Source of the DNA: Anastatus disparis
Taxonomy: Eukaryota > Arthropoda > Insecta > Hymenoptera > Eupelmidae
Direction of reading: 5' to 3'
Length of the DNA stretch: 64,000 nt
NCBI GenBank assembly: GCA_017163975.1
Contig: JAFFSR010000301.1
Coordinates: 3,501,001 to 3,565,000, forward strand
A program made the position numbers and the translations under genes. Under the pieces are notes generated by a model. The model was given only the letters and a program-made list of their open reading frames with translations, searched no databases and had not been told where the DNA came from. The number at the start of each line of letters is the position of its first letter. Position 1 is the first letter of the stretch. Below, piece by piece: positions 34,141-46,236 of the stretch.

Positions 34141-34804
34141 CTAGGAGAGTGTCACACCTCCGGATCACGGATTTTGCTCAAACTTCGGGATAAGTTTTCA
34201 GATGATAAAATATGGAAAAAGCTAAAGTTATAGTCATAAATACTCAATATTTCCCTAGTTACAGACAATTAAAGAAAATCACTAAAAAAGTTACTAGATT
34301 TTTAAACGCATATAGTTCCTTAGCATTGATAGCTACAAGCTTGATACTTTTTTTAAATTAAAGCTGAGCTCAAATCCTTTCAAATTAGTAGTTATAGCAT
34401 GTAAAAATATTATTTTTTCCCAAAGTTAGAGCGTGATAAACATTGGACCTGTTTTTTCTTTTAAAAACATTAATTAATAATAAAAGCTGAAATTAGGTCC
34501 AATCCTTATTACGCTCTAACTTTGGGAGAAAATAATATTTTGATATGCTGTAACTACTATTTCGAAAGGATTTGAGCTCAGCTTTAATTTAAAAAAAGTT
34601 TCAAGCTTGTAGCTATCAACGCTAAAGAACTATATGCGTTTAAAAATCTAGTAACTTTTTTAGTGATTTTCTTTAATTGCCTGTAACTAGGGAAATATTG
34701 AGTATTTATGACTATAACTTTAGCTTTTTCCATATTTTATCATCTGAAAACTTATTTCGAAGTTTGAGCAAAATCCGTGATCCGGAGGTGTGACACTCTC
34801 CTAG
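34141..34804. mobile_element. 664-bp foldback element (CTAGGAGAG family), TTA duplication
   Basis: CTAGGAGAGTGTCACACCTC at left, inverse at right, TTA at 34,138-34,140 and 34,805-34,807. Its arms match those of 13,179-13,841 over most of their length (GGATCACGGATTTTGCTCAA; GATTTGAGCTCAGCTTT). The two copies have near-identical lengths. Confidence 0.92.
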
Positions 34805-36657
34805 TTAGTAGAAAAGAGGGAGAGCCACCGTCTACTTTTAGCGATACTTACACATGCAAGTGCGTGTACATACATACGCGCGCTTGCATGTTCAACCACT
34901 TTGATCTTTTTTGGTGTTTGTGCGCGCATCTTCCAGTATCGTACGGTTTCAGGGCCGTACACTCGGGCCGTATACTCGGGTGCTCACAAACAACATATTT
35001 CTCAATATAATCAGCGAGAACGTAACAAAACTTATAAAATTAAGGATGCACTTCGCTCAAGCCAAGACATAGATGACATACTCAGCCGTGTGCGCTTGGA
35101 CACGAAGATACTGCGTATACGTGCTCAATTAATAATTAAAAAATAACACTTTTAAATAAAGTAATTTAAAATTACTCTTCAGGATTTTATTAAAAAGTAT
35201 AAAAATTTTACTTTAAAACTTTGCCAACCTAAGAATATTCAAATTTTAGTATCGGAGCTTTGAAATTGGGCATTTTTGTGATTTTTAACACCTTTATTTA
35301 TTAATAACTCAGAAACGGTCAGCTCCAGAAAAAAATCACAAAAGTATTTTTTTATTTAAAATCGCTCAAAGAATCTAAAAAAGCTTTGTTCAAATCAAAT
35401 TAAAGAACTTTTGAAATTTGTTTAAATAAAATCGATTTAAACAAATTAGGACCACATTTTCGCCAGGCAAACTGCAGATCCTTATTCTAGGACCCTTTAC
35501 AAAGGTGATCCCGTAAAAATTTCCCATCTGAAAATTTTTTTTGCTCACCCTCCAATTTCGCCTTGATTAATATGGATTAATTTTAATAATAATTATTGAG
35601 TTTGTATAAATGTTTTTAGCTACTGTAACGTATACGTATGGGCGAGAAATGGAGTTTTGATAAATTCAAAATTATGAATTACAATTTTTTTCTCGTGAAT
35701 AAAAAAAAACAGCAATACTTATCCTTAGATGTTATCATAATTGATACAAGGTATAAAACGTATAAAATCGCAAAAAATGTGAAAAATCGTAACTTTCAAG
35801 TCCTGTAGCTCCCTGAGTTCACTCTCTAATGATCTAAAAATTTTCAAAACCTCTAGTGACATCATTTAAAACTTATTCTTTGAGTTTAGGAACAATCTAC
35901 TTTGTTTACGATTTAGTATAAAATCACCCATATACAGAATGACCCCTTTTACTCTATGGACCCCGATTTTTTCCAAAATAATAAACCGAAAAAGAAGCTG
36001 TTTAGTTAGAAGTTATTGATGGCAATAGAGGTCACATTTTAGTGCCATTTGATTTGACCTTAAAGTCACTTTTAAAGGTCATTTGAAGCCCAATGTAATT
36101 TTTTTAAATGGAAACCCTTTTTTTTGACACCGGATTCGAAAAAAGCGATAATTTTATGTCTGAAATGGTATTTCAAAATTTTTTTTATGACCTTTAGAAG
36201 GTTAAATTAAGGTTAAATAATGAAAATTTGCAAAAATAACGTTTTATACAAGTTTTTGAGGATTGTGGGCAAGAAAATGATTAAGTGAGCTTATGAGCCA
36301 ATGATTTTGACTATCTTCACCTCGAATTCAGTTTTCAAGGTTATTTGAACGTTAAAGTGATTTTTGAGAGCGAACCACTATTTTTATACCGAATTCTGAA
36401 AGACCAGGAAATTGAACGTCCAAAACAATAATTTTCATTTTTTTTAAATGGCCTTTAATAGGTCAAATAAAGGTAAAATACAGAAAATACACCCAAAACC
36501 CGTTTTTTTGTAAATTTTAAAGATAGAGGTCAGTTTTGAATGATATTTAAGGGTCAAAGTATTTTTTTATACGAAAAGTCTCACTTTTATCCTAAATCCT
36601 ACTTTTAGCGTTAGCCAGAAACAACGACGTGGACGTACCAAATTCTGTTTCCTTTGG

Positions 36658-36775
36658 GATGCTTATTTAACGTGAGTCCCCTTGCTTACTGGGGTGCTTG
36701 CTTAACATGAGTCTTCTTGCCTCTCACTAGGGTGCTTGTTTAACGTGAGTTCCCTTGCCTCTCACTAATACTTTA
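36658..36775. repeat. Threefold ~38-bp direct repeat
   Basis: GGTGCTTGTTTAACGTGAGT followed by CCCTTGCCTCTCACTA occurs three times with small changes just downstream of the transposase stop. Confidence 0.8.
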
Positions 36776-36789
36776 ATTTGAATTAATTA

Positions 36790-38904
36790 CCCATGAAATA
36801 ATTGTTCTAAATTATCTCCGTTGGCTTCGAGGCATAACTGCAATCTCCTTTGAAAACTATTTACAGTTATAAGCAGGGTAGCTCTAGGAATGGCTGCACA
36901 AGATCTACGAATGCAGTCCATAAAATCATCTCTGTTGGTTAGTCATTCAGCAAAAACAATATTTTTCAAATATTCCCAAAAAAAGAAATCAGGTGAAGTT
37001 ATATCTGGTGAGCAGGGATGCCATTCAACTTGACCCCTTCGTTCAATCCATCTGTCATTGTAATTGGTATTTAAAAAGGCACGTACAATGAATGCATAAT
37101 GCGGTGCAGCACCATCTTGTTGAAGCCACATTCTTGCTCTTGTCGCTAAGTCAACATCTTCTAATAAGTCTGCTAAGTGATCACTTAGTAATGATAGGTA
37201 ACTGTGTCTATCAACATTCTGTCTAAAAAAGTAAGGACCAATTAAATAACCACTCACAATGCCGCATCACACCATAAGACTCCATTGATTTTAATGATCT
37301 TTTAGCCTGTACAAGTGGGAATTTACATCTGACCAATAATGGCAGTTGTGTCTATTAAGTTGTCTGTCACTATGAAATTCAGCCTCATCTGAGAAAAGTG
37401 CATACAGTAGGGTCCAGTAAAACGGAGCCAACCTTGAGAAAAAAAGGACTAATTAAAAAATTTTGTATTTCAGCAAATAAGGGTCGTACAGAACTCTACA
37501 ACCACTCATTTTAAACGTATTCGCAAGGACTTTTTAATAGTATATTGACAATTTAATTTTGAGTACTTGTCTGGGCTATATCACGACTTAAAAATAGAAA
37601 AAAAAAATTTTTTTTGCCTGTGTTCAAATTTGAATTATTTTTTGGGAAATGATGGTAGAAAAATTTTACACCGCTAGTTTTAGAGGTATTTTGCTTAACT
37701 TGTAATTTATTTTTTAGTTTTTTTTTTCTAGGTTCGAAATTAACCGAGATTTAGCAATTTTTGTTCAAAAAAAGGATCTTTTTTATTTTTCCGATATCTG
37801 CTTAATGAGAGGAGATAAAAAAAAGTGTATTTTTGTATGTAGAATAACCTTAAATTTTCTTGAAATTTTTTGTGCATTTTAATTTTTTTCATATTGTTGC
37901 GGTATTCTTATATACATGAATACCATACTCTTATATATATGTATAAGAATACCACAGCGATATCAAAAAAATTAAAATGCACAAAAAATTTTGAGAAAAT
38001 TTAAGGTTATTCTACATACAAAAATACACTTTATCTTTATTTGGCATTTTTCTATATCTCCTCTCATTAAGCAAATATCAAAAAAATAAAAAAGACCCTT
38101 TTTTTAAACAAAACTCGCTAAATCTCGGTCAATTTTGAACCTAGCAAAAAACTAAAAAATAAATTACAAGTTAAGCAAAATACCTCTATAACTAGCGGTG
38201 TAAAATTTTTCTACCATCATTTTCTGAAAAATGATTCAAATTTGAACACAGGCGAAAATTTTTTTTTTCTTTCTATTTTTAAGTCGTAATATTTCCCAGA
38301 CAAGTACTCAAAATTAAATTACCAATATACTATTAAAAAGTCCTTACAAATATATTTAAAATGAGTGGTCGTAGAGTTCTGTACAACCCATATTTGCTGA
38401 AATACTAAATTTTTTAATTGGTACTTTTTTTCTCAAGCGTGGCTCCGTTTTATTGGACCCCATTGTATCTAAAAAATCGTGTATCATTTGCAAAGCCTAT
38501 TGGCAAAAAGCAATACTCATCAGATGATGATTAGGCTGTAAAGCCTGCGTATGAGTGATGTGGAAATGGTGATAGTTTCAAGCTCTTAAAATTCTTGAAA
38601 CAGTACTTTGTCGTATACCTATTTCTCTTTCAATCTGGCAAGTAAAAAATTGAGGATTAATGTGAACGATTGCTAAGATAATTGAAGCTCGCGCATCATT
38701 TTCGTCATATTCATGATGTTGACGTTGACGAGCAAGATGTCCATTGCGAGCCCTTTGGACTAAACTACGTATTGTCAAATGAATTGGATGTCACCTTTCA
38801 GGAAAACGTTGAGCATAAAGCCTTGATGCTGCAATGTAATTGCCATGACACTCACATAAAACCAACATAATATCAACGATTTCATTAGGACTATAATCAG
38901 ACAT
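36790..38904 (-). pseudogene. Tc1/mariner-like DDE transposase, split by a foldback element
   Basis: Begins at the ATG at 38,904 (MSDYSPNEIVDIMLVLCECH), followed by AASRLYAQRFPER and the HTH-like FTCQIEREIGIRQSTVSRIL. After the inserted element it continues ALFSDEAEFHSDRQL (first Asp), GYLIGPYFFRQNVD, MWLQQDGAAPHYAFIVRAFL (second Asp), IERRGQVEWHPCSPDITSPD (third Asp) and ends with EANGDNLEQLFHG at about 36,790. The pattern fits the mariner-like family with a DUF4817-type N-terminus common in arthropod genomes. Premature stops follow ER, RILRA, KDH, LMV and FAE, so it is inactive. The reading order across the insertion is intact, so decay and insertion are separate events. Confidence 0.88.
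37405..38465. mobile_element. 1,061-bp foldback element, TA duplication, inside the transposase gene
   Basis: Left CAGTAGGGTCCAGTAAAACG, right inverse of CAATGGGGTCCAATAAAACG. TA at 37,403-37,404 and 38,466-38,467. The arms (~500 bp) are inverted copies (AAAATGAGTGG-CGTAGAGTTCTGTA). The loop carries TATACATGAATACC-type short repeats. CAGT ends and TA target suit pogo/Tigger or other Tc1/mariner elements. No coding region. Confidence 0.93.
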
Positions 38905-40559
38905 TCTGCAAAGGTAGTTTGTGAATGTAATTACCTATGTATATTGGGCATTTCAAAATTTAAGCAAGTGAGTCATAACAAAAAGGAATAAAACTCTATT
39001 ATAACAATAATTATAAAACTTAAATCAAACATAATTGTTTATTTTTTTTTCAATTGCTGATTATTAGCAAAGTGCACATTATAAGAATTTTCAAGTTATA
39101 TCCACTGTGTAAAAAAATTATGTGCAGAGATTATTACATCTAGTAAAGTAGGAGGGATGAACTAGTGAACACTGAAGAAGCGAGAAAAAATGCATAAAAC
39201 TAATAAATTTTGAGATGAGGGGTTTGCTTTTACGGGTTTGATGGTTAAACTTAATGGATTTTAATTTATATGTTTATGTTGTTCGACATAAGATAGTGGA
39301 TTTTATCGCGATGAATTTTCTTCATTGATTTGAAGTAGAAGGTTTTGTATTTATAAATATGCTTTTCATAATTCAGGTTGGTAAAATTCTAATGAAGTTA
39401 AAAATGACGAGGGAGAAGGGAGGAAGACAAGATAAAGTATTTGAACTGTGCATTTTTTATTTATTTTTTATTTTTTTTGTTGAATGTTCAAGATTTAATC
39501 ATTATAAGTATCAAAAGTAGAAGCTGAATAAACGACGCCATCGAAGATAATTGACCTCTATCTTTAAAATGAAAAAAAAATGGATTGTGAGTGTATTTTC
39601 AATATTTTATTTTAGTTTCATCTACTAAAGGTCATTTAAAAAAAAATGAAAATTATTGTTTTAGACATTCCATTTCCTGCTCCTTCAGAATCCGGTATAA
39701 AAATAGGGGTTCCCACTAAAAAATCACTTTGACGTTCAAATAACCTTGAAAACTAAATTCAAGGTCAACATAGTCAAGGTCATTGGCTCATGAGCTCACT
39801 TGAACATTTTCTTGTCCACAATTCTCAAAAGCTTAATAAAACCATTTTTTGGGCAAATTTTCAGTATTTAACCTTAATTTGACCTTATGAAGGTCATAAC
39901 AAAAATTTTTAAATAACCTTCTAAACGCCAAATTTCCCGCTCTTTCCGAATTCGGTTTCGAAAATATGGGTTCTCAATGGAAAAAAACACGGGTTTTTCT
40001 GGAATTCGACCTTAATTTGACCTGATTCTAAAGATTATGAAAAAAATTTTAAAATACCATTTCAAACGTAAAATTTCACGTTTTTCACGAATTCGATGTT
40101 AAAAATATGGGTTCTCATTTAAAAAAATGAATTTGACCTTCAAATGACTCAAAAGTGACCTCAAGGTCAAATCAAATGGCACCAAAATGTGATCCCCATT
40201 ACCATAAACACCTTCTGTCTGAACAATTTTTTTGTAGGTTTAGTATTTTGGGAGAAATCGGGATCTATAGATTAAAATGGGTCACCCTGTATATTGGTGA
40301 TTTTCTACCAAATCGTGCTCAAACAAAGTAGATTTTTCCTAAACTCGAGGAATAAGTTCCAAATGATGCCACAAGAGTTTTTAAAATTTTTTAGATTATT
40401 AGAGAGTGAACTCAGGGAGCTACAGGACTTGAAAGTTACGATTTTTCACATTTTTTGCGATTTTATACGTTTTATACCTTGTATAAATTATGATACCATA
40501 TGAGGATAAGCATCAAATTTTAATAATCACATGATCATCAAGATTAATTAGATGGGCTG

Positions 40560-41349
40560 TGACTATAGGGCAAATGTTCATCACACCTTAGAACATGTTG
40601 GAGACAAAAGTGTTGTATATTGGAAACATATAAAATTATACATTCTTATTTAGCCCAATATTCAATAACATTAGAAGGGAATCTATTGCCAAAAGACATT
40701 TTTGGCAGTAGATACAGCAATACATTGAAACTTTACAAAGTGATTATAAGAATGTTTACATTTTCTACTCCAAATTAGAAAAACTTTTAGCAAGTTTGTT
40801 CGAAAAGTATACAAGCAATATTCTTCAAGAGTACGTAAAAAAAATAAATTTGTACTGATCTTGGATACATGAAGTGGCCAAAAAAATCCAAGTTAATTTG
40901 AGAAGTTTGTTGATCCTGATGGTGAGAATACCTGCACACTCAAGTATATTCCTGGAGGTTGCACACTATTTTGCTAGTCTTTAGATACTTATTTGCACCG
41001 CCAAATAAAATATTTTATAAAGAGGATCCAGAAAGCTACTTATTTGATGCAATGTCAAAGACAAGTCAATACACGTGAGGATTCTATCAAAATTAATTCT
41101 ATCATACACCGTCAACTATCAGCACCAACTTTCAAAAATATAATTCAATATTCTTGGTATTATTTCAATTTAGTAGGAGATAGAGACATTTTTATGAATG
41201 TCAGAAAAGTCTGTTTCTCTCAAAAACCAAGTGCAAAATGTAATTGTAATAACACTAGTTTTATCAGATGCTCTTGGTGTCAAAGTGAATATTGTTTTCC
41301 TTGTTTTTACAACAATAATCACTCTCACTATTGTAACCAGTATTTTTAA
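40560..41349 (+). pseudogene. Second DDE_1 transposase copy, 3' part, broken
   Basis: Frame-corrected: HSYLAQYSITLEGNLLPKD, then the second Asp block FVLILDT-stop-SGQKNP, GENTCTLKYIPGGCTLF, and an open stretch SLDTYLHRQIKYFIKRIQ (third Asp), INSIIHRQLSAPTFKNIIQY, DIFMNVRKVCFSQK and a Cys-rich tail KCNCNNTSFIRCSWCQ, CFPCFY, HYC. The last 118 residues (40,993-41,349) are free of stops. Homologous to the gene at 21,190-25,610 but from a separate, differently decayed copy; no N-terminal part is visible upstream, where the 4.8-kb palindromic element ends. The Cys/His tail is better preserved here. Confidence 0.82.
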
Positions 41350-41409
41350 AATATTTAATTATTCATTTAATATATTTTATTGTTTTTAATATCACTGTTT
41401 TATCATTAA

Positions 41410-41559
41410 CCTTTAGGGGATAGGAAGGCCACCATAGTGGCTCGACCATGGATAGACATTTTACATATGAGTATTTCCCAATATTAAAAACACATATTAT
41501 GTTTTTTTTATAGAAAATACTGAGAAATTTCAAATTTCAAATTTCCCGTCCTCTAAAGG
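41410..41559. mobile_element. 150-bp MITE, TTAA-flanked, CCTTTAGGGGATAGG ends
   Basis: TTAA at 41,406-41,409 and 41,560-41,563. Ends CCTTTAGGGGATAGGAAGG and inverse of CCTTTAGAGGACGGGAAAT. Subterminal palindrome GCCACCATAGTGGC. Third member of the CCTTT...AAAGG group in this window. Confidence 0.88.
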
Positions 41560-41728
41560 TTAACCAAACATTATTAAACATATTAAAAATTTGAAAAAAT
41601 TTATAAGATTTATTTCACTGTTTTTATTTATTCTGGTCAAGTGCGAATTATAAATACAGCTGACTACAAAAGAACTTACTGGTTATCCGGCATACATTGC
41701 AGCTGGTTATTGACAGTATATATATATA

Positions 41729-42160
41729 CTAGGGGGCAAGCTCCCTGCGCGCATGCGCGCCAACCCCCATCTTGCTTTTATAACTTTCAAAAAATATTTA
41801 GGAATTTGCAATTTTTTTTAATAATTTTTATATAAAATAGTGAATAATATTAATTATTTAAAAGTTTTCTTGAGGTGAATCTTCAATGATCTTTTAATGA
41901 ATCTAATCATCTGTGAAGTCCTTTATACCAGGACAGAATTAATAATTAAATGTTGTGTGTTATAAGGGAAGTGATATGTTTTATTATAATATTAAATAAA
42001 GAATAAAGTCAGTAATTGATTTATAAACGTTTTATCAAATGTTAGTCTAGTAGTAAAAAGATTCTAAATTTAAAGCTGTAATGTAAGTCCAAAAATGAGG
42101 GGAAAATTTCTGACGATGACAGTGACGACAGCGGCGATATATTTTCAATAGTATAGAGAG
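41729..42160. mobile_element. Short Helitron-like non-autonomous element
   Basis: Begins CTAGGGGGCAAGCTCCCTGC with a perfect palindrome GCGCGCATGCGCGC and CAACCCCC, and ends GCGGCGATATATTTTC with AGTATAGAGAG. The same beginning-and-end pair bounds 46,271-46,720, and the end block recurs at 56,050-56,110 after the Helitron coding region. The GC-rich hairpin start and lack of inverted ends fit Helitron-type (perhaps Helitron2) termini, by inference. It is preceded by TATATATA. Confidence 0.55.
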
Positions 42161-43124
42161 AATATAATATAAATAGATCTAAAATGCAGCTGAAATTCAG
42201 CTGAAATCAAACCAAAATTTACCTAAAACTGCTTAAAATTAATATAAACTAGCAAAAAATACCTCGCTCCTAACGTCGCTCGGTTGAATTTTCATATATT
42301 ATATTATTATGTATAAATTAGCCAATTTTAAAATAAAAAAGAATCGACGCAACTTATGAATTGTGATATTGTAGTTTTGTACTTAATTAAATTTTTCTAT
42401 TTTTATAAAAAAGATTAATTAAAGTTACAATGTGCATAAAAATGGTTTTAATACAAATTATATCATGATGAATTAAGAATTTGTTAATAAAGATAGGACA
42501 ATATATAAAATATGAATAAATGTTTCTGATTATGTCTATATAATTATGCATTTATATGTATGAACTGTCTAAATAGAAGTAGGATTCCCCCTAAAAAAGT
42601 AAACATTTCAAAAGAAAATTTACTTATTATTTGCGGAACATTTATTATGAATGCGGAAAAATATAATATTCTGTAATATCACTCTATAATTTGTATTAAA
42701 TATGATACAAATCATTGAAAGTACAATTATTTCATTATGTTAAATTTGTTGTCAAATTTTGATTATATTTTACTATAAGAAGATAAAAAAATTAGAAATA
42801 TTTTACGCAAAGATTACAGTAATCTTCCAGTGGAATATTGCTTAAAAGATTCCAGAATGATTCCATGAAGTTTTCGTTGGAAGATTGCGCGGAACGTTAC
42901 GGGAGGTTTCCAGTGACTCCGATAAGGGGATGTTTGTCAAATGGGAGTTTTATCCCCAAGCGTTTGAAAGATACCTCACTTACTATAAAAGCGAAAGGGT
43001 ATCAGCACTTTGATGTGCACATTCGAAGTGAATATTTAAATGCGATTTTATAACTAAATGTTTATGTATGCGTATATGTATTGATGTATAAGTGTAATGT
43101 GTTATTATATAATATATATACCAT
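42161..43124. other. AT-rich region, nothing firm
   Basis: Mostly featureless. From about 42,820 TTCCAG-GGAA words appear, as in the TTTCATGAAA family. A 71-residue plus-strand frame (42,838-43,053; FPVTPIRGCLSNGSFIPKRL) is unrecognised and of doubtful reality. Confidence 0.4.
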
Positions 43125-43802
43125 CCCCTCACAGTATTTCACATTTTCCAAAAATCTTCCAGGAATATTTCATGAAAGATGAGAGATTACCCAAACCTTC
43201 CATTTTTATATTCTTGAAATCTCTCAAGAGTATTCCATGGATTATTCCAATGTAGGAAGAATCAAGGACATACGAATATTACAGGAATATTTCACGGAAG
43301 ATTCCTGAAATATTCCAAATCTTCCGTGCCAATATTCTGCGAATCATTCATAAATATTCCACGGAATATTTTACGATAGATTTCTAAAATCTTCCAGAAA
43401 TATTTTATGGAATATTTTATGAAAAATTCTTTAAATCTTTCGTGCATATTCCATAAAATATTCCTTAGATCTTTCGTTTATATTCCATGAAAGGTTCATA
43501 AAATGTTTCAAATCTACCGTTCCCATATTCCGGAAATTTCCAATGAATGTTCCAACGGAATATTTCATGAAATATTCCTGCAAGATTCCTGAAATATTTC
43601 AATAAAAGATCTAAAAGGTCCTAGATCATCCAATGAAATATTCTTAGAATCTTCCAGCAATATTTCATGGAATATTCCAATGTAGGAAGAATCAAGGACA
43701 TACGAATATTACAGGGATATTCAATGAAAGATTCCTAAAATATTTCAAATCTTTGCTGCCAATGTTCCAGGAAGCTTCCATAAATATTTCATGCTCTGTG
43801 GG
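43125..43802. mobile_element. 678-bp TTTCATGAAA-family element
   Basis: Left CCCCTCACAGTATTTCAC, right TATTTCATGCTCTGTGGG, matching the ends of 11,345-15,002. It contains a direct repeat of ~85 bp (TGTAGGAAGAATCAAGGACA at about 43,250 and 43,682) and many AATATTCC/GGAATATT words. Non-coding. Confidence 0.7.
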
Positions 43803-43949
43803 TTGTTTATTATTATTTATACGTTATTTAAATGTAGATACTGCAAATAACCATAAATAACTGCAAATAAATTGAAGAATACAATTATTAAAAATAATTA
43901 CAAAAAAATTTTGATTTTAGTTCTTTTTACAACAAACTTTTTTTAATGA

Positions 43950-43956
<7 letters not shown>

Positions 43957-43991
<35 letters not shown>
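43957..43991. repeat. (TA)n microsatellite
   Basis: First of a series of TA runs (43,957-43,991; 44,978-45,009; 46,239-46,270; from 46,721) that separate three consecutive elements. Confidence 0.95.
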
Positions 43992-43992
<1 letters not shown>

Positions 43993-43994
<2 letters not shown>

Positions 43995-44975
43995 GAACAT
44001 TTCAAACTAATTGGAAGAGCAGAAAAATAAAAATCTCTGAAACTCTGGGAATATATCCTGCCTGATACTCAAAATGTGTAAAAAAATTTTCAAGGATTTA
44101 GATTGGGAGGATCAAGAGCCATAGATTCTTGAAATTCGGAAATTTTTCAAAATTTTTGGAAAAGTCCCAACTTGGTCATTTTTTTCCTGAAAATCCTAAT
44201 ATTTTAGAGAGAAATTCATGAGAATACTTCTTGTCGTTAATAAAAAGCAGAGTTAGCATGATTCTTTACAGATCTGAATTTTGAAGTTTTCTATTGGTTC
44301 TTATATCTATTACATGGTAATTGAAATTACTCATTGCTCCCCACTTCAGAAATTTCTTTTCGTGGGCTTATTTTTCTCTATTTCACGTAAACTTTAAAAT
44401 GAATTTTTAATCATGTAAGTCAGAGCCATCAATGAGGAGTTAAAACAGTTTAAAATATATATTATCATGTATGATTAATATTTTTATTGAAAATAAATTA
44501 GACATGAAAATATATATTTTAAACTGTTATAACTCCTTATTGATAGCTCTGACTTACATGATTAAAAATTCATTTTAAAGTTCACGTGAAATAGAGGAAA
44601 ATAAGCCCGCGAAAAGAAATTTCTGAAGTAGCAGACAATGAGTAATTTCAATTACCATGTAATACATGTAAGAACCAATAGAAAACTTCAAAATTTAGCT
44701 CTGTAAAAAATAATGCTAACTCTCCTCTTTATCTAGAACAAGAAGAATTCTCATGAATTTCTCTCTAAAACATCGAGATTTTCAGAAAAAAAATCATAAA
44801 GTTGGTACTTTTCCAAAAATTTTGAAAATTTCCAAATTTCAAGGATCTATGGCTCTTGATCCTTCAAATCTAAATCCTTAAATATTTTTTTACACATTTT
44901 GAGTAACAGACAGAACATATTCTCAGAGTTTCAGCGATTTTAATTTTTTTGCTCTTCCAGTTGGTGTAAAATGTC

Positions 44976-44977
<2 letters not shown>
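43993..44977. mobile_element. 985-bp foldback element in (TA)n
   Basis: Ends TGGAACATTTCAAACTAATTGG (left) and the inverse of GGGACATTTTACACCAACTG (right), arms ~480 bp (GGATCAAGAGCCATAG versus CTATGGCTCTTGATCC). The terminal motif and the following AGAGCAGAAAAATAAAAATC match the 4.4-kb foldback at 15,005-19,389. This copy has no cargo and shows what an empty member looks like. Confidence 0.88.
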
Positions 44978-45009
<32 letters not shown>

Positions 45010-45011
<2 letters not shown>

Positions 45012-46236
45012 GTCAATTCACGTCAAACGGATAATGGCTCTGTTCAAAATTGTAGATCACTAAAAAAGTCGTGCATGGGCTCAAAATTTTCGTCTTACAC
45101 TCTACTTTCTTTTGCAATGTGGCGATTTTGAAAAATCCAAAATGGCGGCCTTAATATGGCGACTCAAACCTAGAAATTTCATAAAAAATTTTCAAAAATT
45201 AATTTTAATTCATTTAAATCTGATTCTACATATTTTTTATATCAGAAATCAATTTAGCGTTCGATTTGACATGAGAATATAGTATTGCACTCAAGGTCAA
45301 AAAATTTTACAATATTATCTGAAGGTCATATCGCGATACAATAGTTATTTCTCGAATTAATCATTGATAAACGGTAATTAGTAAGAACATGAAGATACTA
45401 ATAGGTAACTCGAGTCACTGAATCCAAATCCGATAACCGCTTCACCCTACCAGTCTCCATCAAGGTCATTTGGAGTTTAAATCGCGAATATCTTCTATTA
45501 TTTGATAAGATTAAGACACTTATAAGTTTTACGTGATGCTGGATCCGAATCCGAGACCTGTTGGAGTGTCAAATGACGTAATTACAGAAAAATTCGTTTT
45601 AAACTGTGGTTTCTTGGAGGACAAAAATTTTCTTTTAGTCAATATTTGATTAATTTTTACGTAATTACGTCGTTTAACACTCCAACAGACCCCGGTTTTG
45701 GATTCAGCGACACGTAAGACTTGAAGGTGTCCTAATGTTATCAAATAATAAAAGATATTCGCAATTTGACCTTCAAATGACTTTCATACAGATCTTGTAG
45801 GGTTAAGCGGACATCAGATTTAGATTCAGTAACTCGAGTTATCTATCAGTATCTTCATTTTTTCACTAATCAACATTGATCAATGAGTAATTCGAGAAAT
45901 AACTATTATTTCCTGATATGATCTTTCGATGACATTGTAAATTTTTTTTACCTCGAGTGCAATACTATATTCCTATGTAAAATTGAACGCTGAATTGATT
46001 TCTGATTTAAAAAAATATGTAGGATCTGATTTGAATGAATTAAAATCAATTTTTGAAAATTTTTTATGATATCTCTAGGTTTGAGCCGCCATATCAGAGC
46101 CGCTATTTTGGATTTTTTTAAATCTCCACATTGCAAAAGAAAGTAGAGTGTAAAACGAAAATTTTGAGCTTTTATACGATTTTTTTGGTGATCTACGATT
46201 TTGGACAGAGCCATTATCCGTTTGACGTGGATTGAC

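Larger units (their letters stand above)
32487..35566. mobile_element. 3.1-kb foldback element with two insertions
   Basis: Ends TCGAGGCGAAATTGGCGGGT and inverse of TCAAGGCGAAATTGGAGGGT. The left arm (32,487-~33,390) and right arm (~35,085-35,566) are inverted copies (GGATCTGCAGTTTGCCTGGC versus GCCAGGCAAACTGCAGATCC); the left arm is longer only because it contains the 403-bp MITE at 32,841. The non-palindromic centre (33,400-35,080) includes a 664-bp foldback (34,141-34,804) and sequence of more balanced composition with no recognisable gene. Confidence 0.85.
35712..40510. mobile_element. 4.8-kb palindromic element carrying a Tc1/mariner-like transposase relic
   Basis: The left arm ~35,712-36,545 is repeated inverted at ~39,550-40,510 (CTGTAGCTCCCTGAGTTCAC on one side, its inverse on the other). 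Nested about 220 bp in from each outer edge is a terminus-like motif, ATACAGAATGACCCC (35,935) and the inverse of ATACAGGGTGACCC (40,292), which may be the true transposon end. The centre carries a minus-strand transposase pseudogene and, inside that, a 1,061-bp foldback. Arms contain repeated TTTGACCTT/AAGGTCA words. The outer extension of the palindrome beyond ATACAGGGTG is unexplained. Confidence 0.75.
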
